Assembly (NCBI RefSeq): GCF_002362315.1
Contig: NZ_MTZV01000004.1
Span: forward strand, 744,001-808,000
From: Paraburkholderia acidicola
Lineage (GTDB): Bacteria; Pseudomonadota; Gammaproteobacteria; Burkholderiales; Burkholderiaceae
DNA: 64,000 bases
Direction: 5' to 3'
The position numbers and the translations under genes are program-made. This document shows, in pieces, positions 61,201-64,000 of the stretch. Within the stretch, counting starts at the first letter, position 1. Each line of letters starts with the position of its first letter. The notes beneath the pieces were generated by a model, which had not been told where the DNA came from, ran no database searches, and was given only the letters and a program-made list of their open reading frames with translations.

Positions 61201-62488
61201 ACTCCCGTCCGAAGGCGTCACCGCCGCAGTCGACGTCGACGCCCTCGATGCCGACGCATGGCGCACGTTCGTCACCGACATGCGCCACGGCAACGACGGC
61301 ACGCAACCCGGCGTGCCGTCCGCGACCGTCGCGCAGTTCCTGCCGAACCGCTTCGCCGTGCACATCGGCACACTGACGCTGCTCAAGCGTCACTGGGAAA
61401 GCGTGGTCGTCGGCGCCTCGCACGACGACAACAAGTGGCAGGCCAACATCGCGTCGAATCAGGTGTCCGGTCACGTATCGTGGCTGCCCGGCGCCAATAA
61501 GGATTCACCGGGCACACTGCAGGCACGTCTCGCGCGCCTCATCATTCCATCCGCGTCCGAAAACGATCTGCTCGGCCAGGCGATCTCCGCACCGGCGCAA
61601 AACATGCCGACGATCGATCTGATCGTCAACGAGCTGATCGTGCGCGGCCGCAACTTCGGCCGGCTCGAAGTCGATGCGCACAACAGCGACGAAGACGGCG
61701 TACCGGTGTGGCAACTCGATACGCTCGAAGTCAACAATCCGGCCGCGAAGCTGACCGCGACCGGGAACTGGCGCACGTCGCGCCGGCTCGGTTCGAACGC
61801 CGACGAGGACACGCCGCGCCGCACGGTATTCGACTTCAAACTCGACATCAAGGATGCGGGCGAGCTGCTCGAACGCGCGGGACTGCCGCGCACGGTCAAG
61901 GGTGGTTCGGGCGTGCTGGCGGGCAAGGTCGGCTGGCGCGGCGGCCCGACTGCAATCGATTACCCGACGCTTAACGGCAACCTGTCGCTCGATCTGCATC
62001 ACGGCCAGATTCTCAAGGTCGATCCGGGCGCAGCGAAACTACTCGGTGTGCTGAGCCTGCAAAGCCTCGCGCGCTTCGCGACACTGAACTTCAAGGATGT
62101 GATCGGCAAGGGCCTGCCGTTCGAAAGCATCAAGGGCACTAGCGAAATCAACAACGGCATCGGCCGCACCGACAACTTCGAGATGATCACCGCACCGGCG
62201 CGCGCCGAAATGCGCGGCACCGTCGATCTCGCGCACGAAACGCAGAATCTGAACGTCCACGTCATCCCGACGGTGAGCGCGGGCGCCGCTGCCGTAGCGG
62301 TCGCAGTGATCAATCCGTTGCTCGGGCTCGGCGTACTCGCAGCGGATCTGGCGCTATCGCATTCGATCGGTAAAGCCTTCGCACTCGACTACGCGATCAC
62401 CGGCTCATGGTCCAAACCGCATGTCGAGCGGGTCCATGGCGATCGGGGTAAGATGGACGCACCCGCTTCTGCGGCGACCGCTCCTTAA
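58277..62488 (+). CDS. yhdP: YhdP-family AsmA-like envelope protein
   Basis: A 1403-residue protein of the YhdP/TamB-like AsmA superfamily; in E. coli YhdP helps move phospholipids from the inner to the outer membrane. A cytoplasmic tail of ~30 residues precedes a membrane helix (VVLGIALVVYFIVAALVLGL). The rest is a very long beta-rich periplasmic chain (TEVRIGKLAPHWLGFQPGVD, VTDLTIRDRDGNVALTVPHA, LAIGDFGIGDGLPFES-type C-terminal segments such as VIGKGLPFESIKGTSEINNG). A C-terminal hydrophobic stretch (VAVAVINPLLGLGVLAADLA) is typical. Start at 58277 by likely N-terminus; no strong ribosome-binding site. A nitrilase gene and tldD follow, the E. coli-like neighbourhood. Confidence 0.92.
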   Translation: MSERNDSADPHNAGNIRPAGGHDHVVLRHTLRVVLGIALVVYFIVAALVLGLRYGVLPHVDSFRPRIEALVSDKLHTEVRIGKLAPHWLGFQPGVDVTDLTIRDRDGNVALTVPHATATVSWRSLVQLTPLLSSLIVDQPDVLVARSADGTLSVAGVPMPSTHTGNDTFTTWLLRQQAIVLRGGTLRWRDARHDAPELTLQDIRLAILNDGYDHRIALQAPAEGTVLHGPLDFRAQFRHARMAAIGKPVNWSGTAYVSTGPVDLPTLSHYIDFPIEAFAGRIDNAIWIDFGQGRMKSAGGELSGTDVSLRVRPTQPKLDMPEARFSWSLDAPARGDYTLKLRDLRAELGQPPLDDGTPLTRTLALSTLTGHYRMPSVQHGQLVSVAGDRVDLGILAEFSRALPLPGRLLNELVRFNPRGQVANYEIKIERGTPESGEAASEHNATGTEPIVRYRFKGDLQGISVAAQEPPPGLTALNHPRAGIPGFENLWGSVDADETHGTVTLDTANAAVTVPGLFDDPRLTFDRLQGTGTWTVSPAAPGEAHKAFAVSVSALSVQNADLHGKVVANYTNPGHGRGTLDLKADIDHAQVSRVVRYLPTSIGEKLRIYLGHGLQAGTAHNGTIEVRGDLTQFPYSRNPSAGIFHIVAPFTGGTFDPSPYPPKKMKDGTPSVWPALEGINGVFELKENLLRFDIDRAHYRRVALNKVTGRIDDLGTKASSLVIAGDGRGPLADMLDYVNSSALGGMSKHVGEKIHADGPATLALKLTVPRSTPKPHIAVEGAIGFQNNRLAMNNVPPLSDLRGKVHFTEHTAALDKLSGRFLGGDVRANGGLKENGSYALDVAGHIAVDAARGLDLHGPAAQVLTRMTGSAPYDLNMHGSKGRLPEVTANSDLTGLALNFPAPFNKPLGTPMPLHFTLQPQSTTAAADTTGTASTSGQQRADLTFGPIAATYLLRLAPHEKPAVVRGAIGVNRPAELPSEGVTAAVDVDALDADAWRTFVTDMRHGNDGTQPGVPSATVAQFLPNRFAVHIGTLTLLKRHWESVVVGASHDDNKWQANIASNQVSGHVSWLPGANKDSPGTLQARLARLIIPSASENDLLGQAISAPAQNMPTIDLIVNELIVRGRNFGRLEVDAHNSDEDGVPVWQLDTLEVNNPAAKLTATGNWRTSRRLGSNADEDTPRRTVFDFKLDIKDAGELLERAGLPRTVKGGSGVLAGKVGWRGGPTAIDYPTLNGNLSLDLHHGQILKVDPGAAKLLGVLSLQSLARFATLNFKDVIGKGLPFESIKGTSEINNGIGRTDNFEMITAPARAEMRGTVDLAHETQNLNVHVIPTVSAGAAAVAVAVINPLLGLGVLAADLALSHSIGKAFALDYAITGSWSKPHVERVHGDRGKMDAPASAATAP

Positions 62489-62591
62489 ACCCGCATTCCC
62501 CGCGGCGCGGCGCCGAAGCGGCCAGTCTCGTTCTCGCCCGCGGCACGCACTATCAGCGCCGCGGCCCTGCCCGGAACCTTTCGAAAATCTC

Positions 62592-63434
62592 ATGAGCGAT
62601 CAACACGCCCATTCCCCATCCGAAGCCGCCTCGTCCACCCGCGTTGCCGCATTGCAAATGGTGACGACGCCCGATCGTGAACGTAATCTTGCTGAAGCCG
62701 AACGCCTGATCGCCGAAGCTGCCGCTGACGGCGCGCAACTCGTGCTGCTGCCCGAATATTTCTGCTTCATGGGCTTCAAGGACACCGACAAGCTGTCGAT
62801 CCGCGAAGCATATCGCGACGGCCCGGTCCAACGCTTTCTCGCCGACGCCGCGCGCCGGCATGGCGTGTGGGTGATCGGCGGAACACTGCCGTTGACTGCA
62901 CCGGAACCGGATCGCGTGCTGAATACGACGCTCGTGTTCGATCCGCAGGGTAACGAAGCGGCGCGCTACGACAAGATTCATCTGTTCAGTTTCGAGAAGG
63001 GCACCGAATCGTTCAATGAAGCGCGCACGATCCGCCCCGGTGACAGCGTTACGGCCTTCGACGCGCCGTTTGGCCGCGTCGGCCTGTCGGTCTGCTACGA
63101 CCTGCGCTTTCCGGAGCTGTATCGCAAGCTCGGCGACTGCGCGTTGATCGTCGTGCCATCGGCGTTCACCTACACGACCGGTCGTGCGCACTGGGAAACC
63201 TTGTTGCGCGCACGTGCGGTCGAGAACCAGTGCTACGTGCTCGCCGCCGCGCAAGGCGGCACGCATGAAACCGGCCGCCGCACGTGGGGCCACAGCATGC
63301 TGATCGACCCGTGGGGCGAAATCGTTTCGGTACGCGAAGAGGGCGCCGGAGTGGTTGCGGGCAACATCGAGCGTGCGCGCATCGACGAAGTCCGGGCGAG
63401 CCTGCCTGCCTTGCGTCACCGCGTGCTCGCCTGA
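62592..63434 (+). CDS. Nitrilase-superfamily amidase (Nit type)
   Basis: A 280-residue carbon-nitrogen hydrolase, probably the deaminated-glutathione amidase or omega-amidase type. The catalytic Glu is in LVLLPEYFCFMGF, the Lys in ARYDKIHLFSFEKGTESFNE, and the Cys in GLSVCYDLRFPELYRKL; the C-terminal WETLLRARAVENQCYVLAAA and GGTHETGRRTWGHSMLIDPW are typical. ATG at 62592 (MSDQHAHSP); the longer frame runs back through the yhdP end. It is the middle gene of the yhdP-nit-tldD run. Confidence 0.9.
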   Translation: MSDQHAHSPSEAASSTRVAALQMVTTPDRERNLAEAERLIAEAAADGAQLVLLPEYFCFMGFKDTDKLSIREAYRDGPVQRFLADAARRHGVWVIGGTLPLTAPEPDRVLNTTLVFDPQGNEAARYDKIHLFSFEKGTESFNEARTIRPGDSVTAFDAPFGRVGLSVCYDLRFPELYRKLGDCALIVVPSAFTYTTGRAHWETLLRARAVENQCYVLAAAQGGTHETGRRTWGHSMLIDPWGEIVSVREEGAGVVAGNIERARIDEVRASLPALRHRVLA

Positions 63435-63611
63435 CGTCCGGCTAACGCTCGATAGCCCGATACAGCCATTGAAATTCGATCCATTCGAACCATCTGATAA
63501 CCTATCCGCATTGAATATGCGTATCGAATGACAATGGCAACCGTGGCAACCCGAACCGCCAGCTCGCGATATCCCCAAACTTACGACCCGATCTAATCGA
63601 CTCACATCCGC

Positions 63612-64000
63612 ATGAACATCATCGAACCCGGAATTCGTAATCTCGCGACCGCGAAGGACGTGCTTCTGACGCCCTACGGTCTCGACGAGTCCCTGCTCAC
63701 CCGCACGCTCGCCGAGATTTTCACGCACCGCGTCGACTACGCAGACCTGTACTTCCAGGCCACCCGCAGCGAGGCGTGGAGCCTCGAAGAGGGCATCGTC
63801 AAGTCGGGCAGCTTCAGCATCGACCAGGGCGTCGGCGTGCGCGCCGTGTCCGGCGACCGCACCGCCTTCGCCTATTCCGACGATCTGTCGCCCGAAGCGA
63901 TCCGCCAGGCCGCGATCGCGACCCGCTCGATTGCAAAGGCCGGCGGCGGCAAGCAGAAGGTGAAGGTCGCGTCGTCACTGACAGGCATCGCCGGACGCGA
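63612..64000 (+). CDS. tldD: Metalloprotease TldD, N-terminal part
   Basis: The first 129 codons of TldD, running off the window (no stop yet). It begins MNIIEPGIRNLATAKDVLLT, then LLTRTLAEIFTHRVDYADLY with FQATRSEAWSLEEGIVKSG and the FSIDQGVGVRAVSGDRTAFA segment, all typical of the TldD/PmbA family, whose zinc protease site lies beyond the window. TldD with TldE matures microcin B17 and degrades CcdA in E. coli. ATG at 63612. Confidence 0.93.
   Translation, partial: MNIIEPGIRNLATAKDVLLTPYGLDESLLTRTLAEIFTHRVDYADLYFQATRSEAWSLEEGIVKSGSFSIDQGVGVRAVSGDRTAFAYSDDLSPEAIRQAAIATRSIAKAGGGKQKVKVASSLTGIAGR

Noticed and set aside
1..64000. Prophage, transposon, toxin-antitoxin or defence island
   Set aside because: No transposase, integrase, capsid, restriction, Cas or toxin-antitoxin pair was recognised on either strand.

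Overview
The window is about 64 kb of GC-rich chromosome from a beta-proteobacterium. It is most likely Burkholderiaceae of the Burkholderia/Paraburkholderia/Caballeronia type, judging by the ybgC-tolQRAB-pal-cpoB cluster, the hrcA/nadK/recN arrangement, the yhdP-nitrilase-tldD order, the folK-deoxynucleoside kinase-panB block and the codon usage. I did not assign a species. I saw no transposase, integrase, phage gene, rRNA or CRISPR array.

Layout. 0-6.2 kb: the end of a short-chain dehydrogenase, then the Tol-Pal envelope operon (ybgC, tolQ, tolR, tolA, tolB, pal, cpoB) with a clear terminator, then tRNA-Lys(UUU) with a near-consensus promoter and its own terminator. 6.2-12.6 kb: a more AT-rich accessory stretch directly 3' of the tRNA, all on the minus strand. 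It holds a 34-residue ORF missed by normal length cut-offs, a Tat-exported beta-helix protein, two exported or membrane-anchored unknowns, and a three-lipoprotein operon (CsgG-like, DUF4810, DUF799). 12.9-16.9 kb: a HAD hydrolase and a tight three-gene operon (SPFH protein, 180-aa unknown, membrane protein ending in a ribosomal L7/L12-type C-terminal domain). This operon is the best candidate here for an undescribed system. 17.1-22.6 kb: a five-gene sugar ABC uptake operon ending in an SMP-30 lactonase. 22.6-31.8 kb: glutathione peroxidase, an HU-otsA-membrane protein operon, an NCS1 permease with a GntR/HutC-like operator, a two-unit zinc-ribbon protein, an aldehyde dehydrogenase with a divergent LysR regulator, and DedA.

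32-45 kb is housekeeping: mutL, miaA, purM, an AI-2E family permease, hda, a HAD phosphatase, pcnB, folK, a deoxynucleoside kinase, panB and a fused pabB-pabC. 44.8-52.2 kb is the heat-shock region on the minus strand: hrcA, hemH, hslR, then grpE-dnaK-dnaJ, with a good sigma-32-type promoter before grpE. 52.5-64 kb: nadK, recN, glnE, yhdP, a nitrilase-family amidase and the start of tldD.

A recurring pattern is short tandem duplication. Arrays of 12-bp units lie at three gene junctions (miaA/purM, upstream of the AI-2E permease, nadK/recN). In-frame duplications of 27 bp and 24 bp lie inside hda and the deoxynucleoside kinase. Several genes appear to use TTG or GTG starts, and the start calls given here rest on ribosome-binding sites and family length. 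All product names come from reading motifs by eye; no database search was run.
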